Made by a program: the position numbers and the translations under genes. 64,000 bases of DNA, from contig NZ_CP081153.1 of NCBI RefSeq assembly GCF_025140835.1, forward strand, positions 1,426,001 to 1,490,000. Direction: 5' to 3'. Shown here piece after piece: positions 38,268 through 47,344 of this stretch (position 1 is its first letter; every line of letters begins with the position of its first letter). The notes under the pieces are model-generated. The model saw nothing but the letters and a program-made list of their open reading frames with translations. It had not been told where the DNA came from and ran no database searches. This DNA comes from Aliiroseovarius sp. M344. Its GTDB lineage: Bacteria > Pseudomonadota > Alphaproteobacteria > Rhodobacterales > Rhodobacteraceae.

Positions 38268-39308
38268 ATGATCCGCGTGAATTTTGGCAAAGCTAAAGCG
38301 TTTCACAAAGAACCTGCATTTCAGCTTTTTGCGAAACGCAGCGCGACATCAGAGCGTTGTGCACGTTTCACCTTGAACGCCTGCGGCAAGATCAAAGCAA
38401 GACGCTTTATCGGCGTCGCGCTGGTGTCTGGCATGGTTCTGTCCTCTTGCGGTGGCGGCTCTGGCAGTCTTGGGTTCGGCAGTCTTGGCGGAAGCTCGGG
38501 CGGCGGCGGTGGATCAGGCGGCGGCCTGTTCGGCGGCTTTACAAAACCGGTCGAGAAAAAGCCCATTGATCAATGGACTGCGGAAGAGATTTTCAAGCGC
38601 GGCGAATATGATCTGGAACGCGGTGATCCCTCGGAAGCGGCGAAATGGTTCGGCGAGGTTGAACGCCTTTATCCTTATTCCGAATGGGCCAAACGCGGTC
38701 TGATCATGCAGGCGTTTTCGTTCCACAAGGACCGCGACTATGAACAGTCTCGTGCCAGTGCCCAGCGGTATATCGACTTCTATCCTGCGTCTGAGGATGC
38801 AGCCTATGCGCAATATCTTCTCGCGCTGAGCTATTATGACCAGATCGACGAAATCGGCCGTGACCAAGGTCTGACCTATCAGGCGTTGCAGTCGCTGCGC
38901 ACCGTGATCGAACGCTATCCCGATACCGAATATGCAAAGTCGGCGATCTTGAAATTTGACCTGGCCTTTGACCACCTTGCGGCAAAGGAAATGGAAATCG
39001 GGCGTTACTATCTGAAGCGCAAGCATTACTCGTCCGCCATTAATCGCTTCCGTGTGGTGGTTGAGCAGTTCCAGACGACAACCCATGTGGCCGAGGCGCT
39101 GCACCGTCTTGTGGAAAGCTATCTGTCGCTTGGGCTGGTCAATGAAGCCCAGACGGCTGGCGCAATTCTGGGTCATAACTTCCAATCGACCGTATGGTAT
39201 GAAAGCAGCTATCGTCTGCTGACCAAAGCCGGTTTGAAACCCGAAGCAAAAGGCAACAACTGGCTGAACGGGGTGTACCGCCAGTTGATCAAAGGCGAAT
39301 GGCTCTGA
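38268..39308 (+). CDS. bamD: Outer membrane protein assembly factor BamD (lipoprotein)
   Basis: TPR lipoprotein of the BAM complex that inserts beta-barrel proteins. The 346-residue frame has a lipobox at about residue 61 (GMVLSSC), then an unusually Gly/Ser-rich linker. About five TPR-like units follow from KPIDQWTAEEIFKRGEYDLERGDPSEAAKWFGEVERLYPYSEWAKRG onward. The 45-residue stretch before the signal helix is long for a lipoprotein. A non-ATG start (for example the TTG at 38373) may be the true one, although no good ribosome site is seen there. recN follows 39 bases later. Confidence 0.9.
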   Translation: MIRVNFGKAKAFHKEPAFQLFAKRSATSERCARFTLNACGKIKARRFIGVALVSGMVLSSCGGGSGSLGFGSLGGSSGGGGGSGGGLFGGFTKPVEKKPIDQWTAEEIFKRGEYDLERGDPSEAAKWFGEVERLYPYSEWAKRGLIMQAFSFHKDRDYEQSRASAQRYIDFYPASEDAAYAQYLLALSYYDQIDEIGRDQGLTYQALQSLRTVIERYPDTEYAKSAILKFDLAFDHLAAKEMEIGRYYLKRKHYSSAINRFRVVVEQFQTTTHVAEALHRLVESYLSLGLVNEAQTAGAILGHNFQSTVWYESSYRLLTKAGLKPEAKGNNWLNGVYRQLIKGEWL

Positions 39309-39347
39309 TCCCTCACTGGGGCAGGGCTGTGCACGACCGAGGGCGCT

Positions 39348-41000
39348 ATGCTGCGTGGTCTTGATATCCGCGACCTTCTGATCATTGACCGGCTGGAACT
39401 TGAGTTTCAGCCGGGATTGAACGTGCTGACTGGCGAAACCGGGGCGGGCAAATCCATTTTGCTGGACAGTCTGGGGTTTGTGCTGGGGTGGCGCGGGCGG
39501 GCCGATCTTGTGCGGGCTGGCGCCGAGCAAGGCGAAGTGACCGCGATCTTTGATCTGCCGGTTGCCCATCCGGCCCGGGCCGTTCTGGACGACGCCGGAT
39601 TGCCAGTTGAGGACGAGTTGGTGTTGCGCCGGGTGAATCGCGCCGATGGTCGCAAAACCGCATGGGTCAACGACCGCCGCGCATCCGGAGACGTGCTGCG
39701 CGCGCTGTCGGACACGTTGGTCGAGCTGCACGGCCAGCAAGACGACCGGGGGCTTCTGAACCCCCGCGTGCACCGGCAGTTGCTGGACGAATTCGGCGGG
39801 TTGTCGAAGCAACTCGACACAACCCGGATTGCATGGCGGGATCTGAGCAAAGCGCAGCGGGCCCTGGATCAAGCCCGCGCAGATCTGCAAGCTGCACAGG
39901 CTGAAGAAGAGTTTTTGCGCCACGCCGTCGGTGAATTGGATGCACTTTCCCCCGAGCCGGGCGAGGATGCAGAGCTCGACAGTCGGCGTCGTTTGATGCA
40001 GGCGGCTGAGCGGATCGGCGAAGACATTACAAAAGCCTATCAAGCGCTGAGCGACGGTGAAGGGGCCGAGGCACGAACCGGCGATGCGCTGCGCTGGTTG
40101 GAAGACGTGGCCGATCAGGCAGGCGAAGCGCTCGATCCGCCGATCTCGGCGCTTGGCCGTGCGCTGGCTGAACTTGGCGACGCCGTGCAGGGGGTCGAGG
40201 CGGCGTTGGACGCTCTGTCCTTCAACCCGCATGAACTTGAGGTCGTCGAAGAGCGGTTGTTTGCGATCCGTGCGATGGCCCGCAAACATCAGGTGGCCCC
40301 GGATGACTTGGGTGACTTTGCAGACGGCCTGCGGGCGCGCCTTGTTGCACTGGACGCGGGCGTCGGTGCCATCGGCGGACTGGAACAGGATGTCAGTCAG
40401 GCGCAGGTCCATTATGATGCGGCTGCCACCGCACTAAGCGGTGCCCGCTCCGTGGCCGCAGCGGAACTGGACAAGGCGATGTCGGGCGAGCTTGCGCCTT
40501 TGAAAATGGAACGCGCCATTTTCACCACTGCTTTATCGGTGGCCGAAGCCGGGCCAGAGGGTCGTGATCAGGTCACGTTCACCGTTGCCACCAATCCCGG
40601 CGCGCCGTCTGGTCCGCTGAACAAGATCGCATCGGGGGGCGAGCTCAGCCGGTTTCTTCTGGCCTTGAAAGTTTGCCTGACCCGCGAAGCCGACGGGCTG
40701 ACCATGATCTTTGACGAGATTGATCGCGGCGTCGGCGGCGCAACAGCCGATGCTGTGGGGCGCCGCCTGTCGGCCTTGTCGGCTGGCGGGCAGGTGTTGG
40801 TCGTGACCCACAGCCCACAAGTCGCCGCTTTGGGCGATCATCACTGGCAGGTTCAGAAATCGGTCTCGGATGGCATGACGCGGTCCACGGTTGAACCGCT
40901 CAGCGCATCGGCCCGCGTGGACGAGGTCGCGCGTATGATCTCAGGCGACACCATCACCGAAGCGGGGCGGGCGGCTGCGAAAGAATTGCTGGGCGGGTGA
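39348..41000 (+). CDS. recN: DNA repair protein RecN
   Basis: SMC-like ATPase acting in double-strand break repair. The 550-residue protein has Walker A LTGETGAGKSILLDSLG near residue 30, an arm region with coiled-coil stretches between about 150 and 380, the ABC signature KIASGGELSRFLLALK, and Walker B TMIFDEIDRGVGGATAD. The D/H-loop region VLVVTHSPQVAALGDHHW follows. The bamD-recN order is typical for the region. It converges with an oxidase gene at a 6-base gap. Confidence 0.96.
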   Translation: MLRGLDIRDLLIIDRLELEFQPGLNVLTGETGAGKSILLDSLGFVLGWRGRADLVRAGAEQGEVTAIFDLPVAHPARAVLDDAGLPVEDELVLRRVNRADGRKTAWVNDRRASGDVLRALSDTLVELHGQQDDRGLLNPRVHRQLLDEFGGLSKQLDTTRIAWRDLSKAQRALDQARADLQAAQAEEEFLRHAVGELDALSPEPGEDAELDSRRRLMQAAERIGEDITKAYQALSDGEGAEARTGDALRWLEDVADQAGEALDPPISALGRALAELGDAVQGVEAALDALSFNPHELEVVEERLFAIRAMARKHQVAPDDLGDFADGLRARLVALDAGVGAIGGLEQDVSQAQVHYDAAATALSGARSVAAAELDKAMSGELAPLKMERAIFTTALSVAEAGPEGRDQVTFTVATNPGAPSGPLNKIASGGELSRFLLALKVCLTREADGLTMIFDEIDRGVGGATADAVGRRLSALSAGGQVLVVTHSPQVAALGDHHWQVQKSVSDGMTRSTVEPLSASARVDEVARMISGDTITEAGRAAAKELLGG

Positions 41001-41006
41001 TCTGCT

Positions 41007-42380
41007 TCACGGCTGCGGCACCAGCTTGCCGGGGTTCAGGATGCCGGTTGGGTCTAACGCCGATTTGATATCGCCCATCACCGACCACGCGGCGCCATGT
41101 TCTGTTTCCATTAAGTCCAGCTTGCCCATACCTATCCCGTGCTCTCCGGTGATGGTGCCGCCCATGGCAATGGCACGGTCGCTCATCCGGGTGGCCAGCG
41201 CTTTGGCCGTGGCTTTCTCCGCCTCGTTGCCGTCCTCGATCAACAGGATCGCATGGAAATTTCCGTCGCCGACATGACCAAGGATTGGTCCCAGCAGGCC
41301 AGAGGCGATGATATCTAACTGCGTTTCCTCGACCGCCTGTGCCAGCTTTGATATTGGTACGCAGATATCTGTCACCACAGCTCGTGCGCCCGGGCGCAGC
41401 GACAGGACAGCATAGTAGGCATGGTGGCGGATTTTCCAAAGCGCGTTGCGATCCTCAGTGCGGGTCGCGTGTTGGTAGCCGGTCGCGCCGAAGTCCTTCA
41501 CAATCTTGCCAAAGCCCTCGCTCGCTTCGGCAACGGCGGCGGGGCTGCCGTGAAATTCGACCAGAAGATGCGGGCATTCGGGCATATCAGTGCCGGCATA
41601 GCCGTTGAAGGCGCGCGCGGTGTCGGCGTCGACGAACTCGATCCGCGCCATCGGAATGCCCATCTGGATCACTTGCTGAACGGCGCCCACAGCCGCTGCC
41701 ATGTCCGCGAAGGCGCAGATGCCTGCGTTGATCTGCTCGGGGATACCATGCAGGCGCAGGGTCAGTTCAGTGATGATGCCCAACGTCCCCTCGGATCCCA
41801 GAAACAGCGCGGTCATATCATAGCCCGACGCAGATTTCGCGGCGCGCGAGCCAGTTTTGATGATCCGTCCGTCGGCCAGCACAACCGTCAGTCCCAACAC
41901 ATTGTCGCGCATTGAGCCATAACGCACCGTTGTCGTGCCAGATGCGCGCGTCGCCGCCATCCCCCCGATCGAGGCATTGGCCCCGGGATCGACCGGAAAG
42001 AACACCCCAAGCGTGCGCAATTCGTGGTTCAGGTCTTCGCGGGTCAGGCCGGGTTGGACAACCGCGATCATGTCGCCGGGATCGGCGCTGATGACGGCGT
42101 TCATGCGCGACATGTTCAGGCAGACACCGCCCGAAGGCGCGCTTGTGTGACCCTCAAGCGATGTGCCCGCGCCGAATGGGATGACCGGAACGTTAGCGCC
42201 GTGGCACAGTTGCAGAATGCGGCTGACCTCGTTCGTGGTCTCAGGCCAGACCACCGCATCAGGGGGCGCCGGGGCGAAATGGCTTTCGGAACCGCCATGG
42301 TGCAACAGATCGGACTTGGAGCGGCTGAGCCGATCGCCTAGCATGGACGAAAGCTCGGTTAACACGGTGTCGATGGTCAT
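41007..42380 (-). CDS. FAD-binding oxidoreductase of the GlcD / D-lactate dehydrogenase (cytochrome) type
   Basis: A 457-residue flavoprotein of the VAO/PCMH family. The FAD domain has VVWPETTNEVSRIL, VPVIPFGAGTSLEGH, DPGANASIGGMAATRASGTTTVRYG and YDMTALFLGSEGTLGIITELTLRL. The C-terminal cap ends with GGTITGEHGIGMGKLDLM, as in D-lactate, glycolate and 2-hydroxyglutarate dehydrogenases. The ATG at 42380 follows GGGGAGGATGGG. It is probably membrane-linked, passing electrons to quinone or cytochrome c. The exact 2-hydroxyacid is not determined. No glcE or glcF gene adjoins. Confidence 0.9.
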   Translation of the reverse strand: MTIDTVLTELSSMLGDRLSRSKSDLLHHGGSESHFAPAPPDAVVWPETTNEVSRILQLCHGANVPVIPFGAGTSLEGHTSAPSGGVCLNMSRMNAVISADPGDMIAVVQPGLTREDLNHELRTLGVFFPVDPGANASIGGMAATRASGTTTVRYGSMRDNVLGLTVVLADGRIIKTGSRAAKSASGYDMTALFLGSEGTLGIITELTLRLHGIPEQINAGICAFADMAAAVGAVQQVIQMGIPMARIEFVDADTARAFNGYAGTDMPECPHLLVEFHGSPAAVAEASEGFGKIVKDFGATGYQHATRTEDRNALWKIRHHAYYAVLSLRPGARAVVTDICVPISKLAQAVEETQLDIIASGLLGPILGHVGDGNFHAILLIEDGNEAEKATAKALATRMSDRAIAMGGTITGEHGIGMGKLDLMETEHGAAWSVMGDIKSALDPTGILNPGKLVPQP

Positions 42381-42456
42381 CCCATCCTCCCCAGCAAAGC
42401 CGGCACAACTTATGGTAAATGCGTGATCTTGGGAAGGGCTGCGCGGGCGGGGGACC

Positions 42457-44145
42457 ATGCCTAATCGGCTAAAATTGTTCTTAGATCGCGCTTGGCGGGA
42501 TTTGACCGAACGGGCCTCTACCGGTTGGCATATTCTGATCGAAAAAGGACCAAGCCAACTTCAGTTCTGGTTGATTGCTTTGGTGATTGGCATCGCATCC
42601 GGTTTCGCCGCGTTGGGATTTCGAAAAGGGATCGAAACCCTTCAGGCGACGATCTATGGCACCGATGATTTGGCCCATTTGCACAGCTTTGCCGGCACCT
42701 TGCCATGGTATTGGGTGCTGCTTATCCCAGCGTTCGGCGGGTTGGTGGTCGGGATCATTCTGAATTGGTTTACCCATGATGGCCGCGTGCGGGCTGTCGC
42801 CGATGTGATCGAGGGCGCCGCCTTGTGGGACGGACGCGTCGAAAAGCGGGCCGGGCTGGGCTCGGCTCTGGCGTCGATGATCACGCTGTCGACAGGCGGG
42901 TCGTCGGGCCGCGAAGGTCCGGTTGTTCATCTGGCTGCCGTCATTTCAACTTGGGTGTCGGCCCGGATCAATGCCAACGGCGTGACCGGGCGCGATCTGC
43001 TGGGCTGCGCGGTGGCCGCGGCTGTGTCCGCCAGCTTTAACGCGCCGATTGCGGGCGCACTCTTTGCCTTGGAGGTCGTGCTGCGCCATTTCGCCGTGCA
43101 CGCCTTTGCTCCGATTGCGATCGCGTCGGTCGCGGGAACCGTCATCAACCGGATCGAATATGGCGACGTGACTGAGTTCATTCTGCCCGCCGAAGGGGCA
43201 CTGGATTTCTATGTCGAACTGCCTGCCTTTCTGCTCCTTGGTCTTGTCTGTGGCGTGGTTGCGGTCGTGCTGATGCGCTCGATCTTCTGGGCCGAGGATG
43301 TGGGCGATGCGGCGCAAAAAGCACTGCGGTTGCCCAAGGTGCTGCGACCGGCATTGGCCGGGTTGATGCTGGGCATGATCGCCATTTGGTATCCGCATAT
43401 CATCGGCGTCGGGTATGAAACGACCTCGGTCGCGCTGACCGGGGGGCTGGATCTGCAACTGGCGATCACTTTCGTCATCGTCAAGGTTGCCGCTGTGGCG
43501 ATCACCATGGCGGGGCGTATGGGTGGCGGTGTCTTTTCACCGGCTTTGATGGTTGGCGCGCTGAGCGGGTTGGCCTTCGGGATCGTGGCAACTGCGATTT
43601 TCCCCGACGTGTCTGGTTCGCAAACGCTCTATGCCCTTGCTGGCATGGGCGCGGTCGCCGCGGCTGTGCTGGGCGCGCCGATTTCGACCACCCTGATCGT
43701 GTTTGAATTGACCGGGGACTGGCAGATCGGGATCGCCGTGATGGCTGCAGTGTCCTTGTCCACCGCACTGGCCAGCCGTTGGGTCGACAGAAGCTTTTTC
43801 CTAACCCAATTGGAACGGCGCGGCATTCACCTTGCCGCTGGCCCTCAGGCCTATCTTTTATCGACTGTGCGTGTGGCATCGATCATGCGCGATCAGAAAC
43901 ATGACCGCGCTGCCGGGGAAGAGCTGTGCTGGGAGTTGATCGAACAAGGGATTTATGTTGACGGAAACGCCACGCTGGAAACTGTCATGCCGATGTTCGA
44001 GACTTCGAGCGCTCGGTTTATTCCTGTCGTCACACTGGGGGGAGAGGGCGATCCGCCCGAGCTGTGGGGCGCTGTGTTTCAGGTGGATGCGCTAAAGGCG
44101 TTCAACCGAGCCTTGGCCGAAACCGCCAAGGAAGAGCACAGTTAA
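42457..44145 (+). CDS. CLC-family chloride channel/transporter
   Basis: A 562-residue membrane protein with the CLC fold (about residues 30-440). Conserved selectivity-filter parts are STGGSSGREGPVVHLAA (GxxGREGP with the gating Glu), then GGGVFSPALMVGALSG (GxFxP). FNAPIAGALFALEVVLRHFA is also diagnostic. The last 110 residues form a soluble domain resembling one CBS unit (VMPMFETSSARFIPVV). The gating Glu suggests either a H+/Cl- antiporter or a gated channel. It diverges from the oxidase gene. Confidence 0.93.
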   Translation: MPNRLKLFLDRAWRDLTERASTGWHILIEKGPSQLQFWLIALVIGIASGFAALGFRKGIETLQATIYGTDDLAHLHSFAGTLPWYWVLLIPAFGGLVVGIILNWFTHDGRVRAVADVIEGAALWDGRVEKRAGLGSALASMITLSTGGSSGREGPVVHLAAVISTWVSARINANGVTGRDLLGCAVAAAVSASFNAPIAGALFALEVVLRHFAVHAFAPIAIASVAGTVINRIEYGDVTEFILPAEGALDFYVELPAFLLLGLVCGVVAVVLMRSIFWAEDVGDAAQKALRLPKVLRPALAGLMLGMIAIWYPHIIGVGYETTSVALTGGLDLQLAITFVIVKVAAVAITMAGRMGGGVFSPALMVGALSGLAFGIVATAIFPDVSGSQTLYALAGMGAVAAAVLGAPISTTLIVFELTGDWQIGIAVMAAVSLSTALASRWVDRSFFLTQLERRGIHLAAGPQAYLLSTVRVASIMRDQKHDRAAGEELCWELIEQGIYVDGNATLETVMPMFETSSARFIPVVTLGGEGDPPELWGAVFQVDALKAFNRALAETAKEEHS

Positions 44146-44159
44146 CGGTGGCTGTTAGG

Positions 44160-45002
44160 TCAGGAGGAGGAGAGCGCACGGCTAAGCGCGCAGAATTCTT
44201 CGATCCCGATTTCCTCGGCGCGCGATGTGGGTTGGATACCAACAGATAACAGCACGTCTTGAATATCCGGGTGCAGCCCCTTCAGGGACGCACGTAGCAT
44301 TTTTCGTCGCTGCCCAAATGCTTTCGCCACAAGGGATTGCAGCTTGTCCGCATCCGCCTCGAAGCGGGGCGCAGGCAGGGCGTCGAAATGCACGACGGCA
44401 GAATGGATCTTGGGCGGCGGGGTAAAGGCCTCGGGCGGCAGTTCCATCACCACACGGGGCGTGGTGCGCCATTGGGACAGCACAGCAAGGCGACCATATT
44501 TCTTTGATCCGGGTTGGGCCACGATCCGTTCGGCGACCTCTTTCTGAAACATCAGCGTCAGGCTGTCCCAGACCGGCGGCCAGCTGGGCGGCGTGAGCCA
44601 CCGCACCAAAAGCTCGGTTCCGACATTATAGGGCAAGTTCGCCACGATGCGGATGGGCGGGGTCAAATGGTCCAGCGGGTCAAGGGTCAGCGCATCGGCA
44701 TTGATGATCTGCAACCGGTCGGGATAGACCGCCTGAATTTCGGCCAGCGGGGCCATGGCGCGGCTGTCCTTTTCGACCGCCAACACCTTGCGAGCGCCTT
44801 CGACCAGCAACCCGCGGGTCAGGCCGCCGGGGCCGGGGCCGATTTCCAGCACGTCGGAGTTTTCCAGATCGCCCGCCAACCGTGCGATCTTGGCGGTCAG
44901 GTTCAGATCGAGCAGGAAGTTCTGGCCAAGCGATTTCTTGGCAATCAAGCCGTGGGTCGCAATGACCTCGCGCAGGGGGGGCAGGCCGTCGATCTGGCTC
45001 AT
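44160..45002 (-). CDS. rsmA: 16S rRNA (adenine(1518)-N(6)/adenine(1519)-N(6)) dimethyltransferase
   Basis: Dimethylates two adenines in the 3'-terminal loop of 16S rRNA; loss gives kasugamycin resistance in other bacteria. The 280-residue product has [14 protein letters not shown], the SAM motif [16 protein letters not shown], and the catalytic NLPYNVGT. The C-terminal [15 protein letters not shown] is diagnostic. The ATG overlaps the pdxA stop (ATGA), the last coupling of the lpt-surA-pdxA-rsmA operon. Confidence 0.97.
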   Translation of the reverse strand: MSQIDGLPPLREVIATHGLIAKKSLGQNFLLDLNLTAKIARLAGDLENSDVLEIGPGPGGLTRGLLVEGARKVLAVEKDSRAMAPLAEIQAVYPDRLQIINADALTLDPLDHLTPPIRIVANLPYNVGTELLVRWLTPPSWPPVWDSLTLMFQKEVAERIVAQPGSKKYGRLAVLSQWRTTPRVVMELPPEAFTPPPKIHSAVVHFDALPAPRFEADADKLQSLVAKAFGQRRKMLRASLKGLHPDIQDVLLSVGIQPTSRAEEIGIEEFCALSRALSSS

Positions 45003-46000
45003 GTCTGGCGCTCCTGACGGGCGCGACCCATCTGGTGGGCCATGCGCAGTGCGGCGATCAGCGAGCTTGGGTCAGCTTTGTCCGTGCCCGCAATGTCGAA
45101 GGCGGTGCCGTGGTCAGGCGATGTGCGCACAAAAGGCAAACCAAGCGTGACATTGACCCCGCCAGCAAAGTCGATTGTCTTGATCGGGATCAGAGCTTGA
45201 TCATGATACATGCAGATGGCCGCGTCGTAATTGGCGCGGGCTGCGGCGTGAAACATGGTGTCGGCCGATAATGGCCCGGTCAGGTCAAACCCGCCAGCGC
45301 GCAGGTCGTCCAGCAACGGCGCAATCATCTCGATCTCTTCGCGGCCCATCGCGCCGCCTTCGCCTGCATGGGGGTTCAGGCCAGCCACCGCAATGCGCGG
45401 AGAGGGAAGGCCGAAATCTTTGATCAGGGCGGCATGTGTGGTGTGAATGACTTGCCTCAGCAGCGCTGGCGTCAGCTTGGCCGGCACCTCGGACAGGGCG
45501 ATATGGATCGTGGCGGGCACCACGCGCAGCCCCTCGCAGGCCAGCATCATCACCACGTCCGCGCCACCGGCTAGGTGGGCAAGAAATTCAGTATGGCCGG
45601 GGAAGGGAAAGTCCGCCCCATCTTTCAGCGCTTTCTTGTGGATCGGGTTGGTGCAAACGGCCAGTGCCTCGCCGGTTTGGGCAAGCGCAACGGCGCGTTC
45701 GATCACCCCAATCACGTGCTGAGCGTGCGTTGGTTGAGGCTGGCCAGGATTGCGCGGGCTGTCGAAGGGATGCGGCAGGATCGGCAATGACGTTGCAGTG
45801 ATCGCATCGCCAGGCGTGTCGATTTCAGTATACGCGGTGCCGGACGGCAGGTGAGTGGGATCGCCGATCACAAAAAACGGGACCTGACCCTTCAAGGCCT
45901 CAAAAGCAGGTCCTGCGATATCAGGGCCTATACCGGCGGGCTCGCCCATGGTCAGCGCCACCGGCGACACAACGCCCCTGGGCAACGCGTGAGGGGTCAT
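44999..46000 (-). CDS. pdxA: 4-hydroxythreonine-4-phosphate dehydrogenase
   Basis: NAD-dependent enzyme of pyridoxal-phosphate synthesis. The 333-residue protein has [16 protein letters not shown], the substrate-site [14 protein letters not shown], and the metal-binding [52 protein letters not shown] is also family-specific. The ATG at 46000 overlaps the surA stop by four bases; the longer frame up to 46144 lies inside surA and is not used. Confidence 0.97.
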   Translation of the reverse strand: MTPHALPRGVVSPVALTMGEPAGIGPDIAGPAFEALKGQVPFFVIGDPTHLPSGTAYTEIDTPGDAITATSLPILPHPFDSPRNPGQPQPTHAQHVIGVIERAVALAQTGEALAVCTNPIHKKALKDGADFPFPGHTEFLAHLAGGADVVMMLACEGLRVVPATIHIALSEVPAKLTPALLRQVIHTTHAALIKDFGLPSPRIAVAGLNPHAGEGGAMGREEIEMIAPLLDDLRAGGFDLTGPLSADTMFHAAARANYDAAICMYHDQALIPIKTIDFAGGVNVTLGLPFVRTSPDHGTAFDIAGTDKADPSSLIAALRMAHQMGRARQERQT

Positions 46001-47283
46001 TGGCCGGTGTAATCTTCGATATAGGCGGCGGCCTTCAACTCGTCCAGATAGGCATTGGCAAAGCTTTGAAGGCGTTGGTTCTGCAGCTGTAGTTTGATGT
46101 CCTCGCGGCTGATTTCTTCTGGCAGATCGCGGGTGCGCGAACACAGCATCAGGAAGACAAGGTTCTGACCAGAGGCTGACGTCAGTCCGGTCGAAACCTC
46201 GCCCTCGTCCAGTTTGGCCAGTTCCAGCGCGTAATTGGAAGGCACCTGCGCCATCGGCAAAGCTTCACGCTGCAATTGTGAGGGCGGCAGGTCTTTGACA
46301 ATGCCGTAAAGGTCATCGCATCTGTCCGCCTTGGCGCGGATCTTAGCGGCCTCGGTCAAAGTCTTTTCGCTGCGGCCACCCGGCAGCAGCAACGTCGCAT
46401 AGTCGACCGTCACACTGGCTGGTGCGGGTGCGTCGGTTTCTTCAATGGCGCGCAATTGGAACACGGCAACGCCGTTCTTGACGGGGATCGGATCACTGAC
46501 GTGGCCGGGGGCCAGTGGCAGGATCTGCGCGGCCACCGCTGGGGGCAGGTTCGACAGGTCGATCCACTCCAACCGGCCCGAGCGTCCGCGCGACGGTGCC
46601 ACCGAATACTGCCGCGCAGCCGATGCGAATGCGGGCAGGGTGGTGATCTGGCTGAGTTCGGATGCGCGCGCATTTGAAATTTGCATCTGCGCCGGGGTCT
46701 GTGCAGGCAGGATGATCTCTGACAGCAGAACGCGAACACCTGCACCAGGGCGGGTCAATGCAAGCTGGCGATCAACCTCGTCATCTGTCACCTGAACGCG
46801 ACCGGCCCAACGGGCGCGCACAACAGCCCGCCATGCAATCCCGCCCGAAACGAAATCGCGGAACGTTTCAGGGGCGATGCCAGCTTGCGCAATGATCTTG
46901 TTAAAGGATTCGACATCCAGGTTGAACCGGCCAGTGAATTCTTCCATCCCCGCCAGCAATTCTTCTGCGGTGGGTTCGACATCGACAAGCTCGGCGGCCT
47001 GCCGTTGCAACGCCTCGTTGGTCAGTTGCTCTATCGCCAGCTCATTCAGATTGCCCGGCGCTTTCAGGATGGTCAGAAAGGCGATGCGCTGGGACAGCTC
47101 ATAGGCGGTGATCACGCGATCATTGATTTTCTTTACCGGGGCGAAAAGGTCCTGTGCTGTCGCCTTGGTTGCCCCCAAAGACGTAATGATCAGCAAGCCA
47201 GCCACCAGCGCCACGGCGATACGCGGTGTCCAACGGAGTTTCGGCAACAAACTTGTGCGGATGTTGATCATGCGGTTCGCCAT
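45997..47283 (-). CDS. surA: SurA-like periplasmic chaperone / peptidyl-prolyl isomerase
   Basis: Chaperone for outer-membrane proteins including LptD. The 428-residue product has a signal peptide (about residues 1-43, IAVALVAGLLIITSLGATKATAQ), then VKKINDRVITAYELSQRIAFL. The latter is the SurA N-terminal domain, extending to about residue 165. A PPIase-type middle region follows with FASAARQYSVAPSRGRSGRLEWIDLSNLPP and APGHVSDPIPVKNGVAVFQL. The C-terminal helix completes the chaperone core. It lies 61 bases after lptD in the same operon. Confidence 0.92.
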   Translation of the reverse strand: MANRMINIRTSLLPKLRWTPRIAVALVAGLLIITSLGATKATAQDLFAPVKKINDRVITAYELSQRIAFLTILKAPGNLNELAIEQLTNEALQRQAAELVDVEPTAEELLAGMEEFTGRFNLDVESFNKIIAQAGIAPETFRDFVSGGIAWRAVVRARWAGRVQVTDDEVDRQLALTRPGAGVRVLLSEIILPAQTPAQMQISNARASELSQITTLPAFASAARQYSVAPSRGRSGRLEWIDLSNLPPAVAAQILPLAPGHVSDPIPVKNGVAVFQLRAIEETDAPAPASVTVDYATLLLPGGRSEKTLTEAAKIRAKADRCDDLYGIVKDLPPSQLQREALPMAQVPSNYALELAKLDEGEVSTGLTSASGQNLVFLMLCSRTRDLPEEISREDIKLQLQNQRLQSFANAYLDELKAAAYIEDYTGQ

Positions 47284-47344
47284 ATTCTGTCCGATCTGCT
47301 CTTCGTCATCTCAATCTTCTGTTCCGGTCCGGTCATTAACAAGG

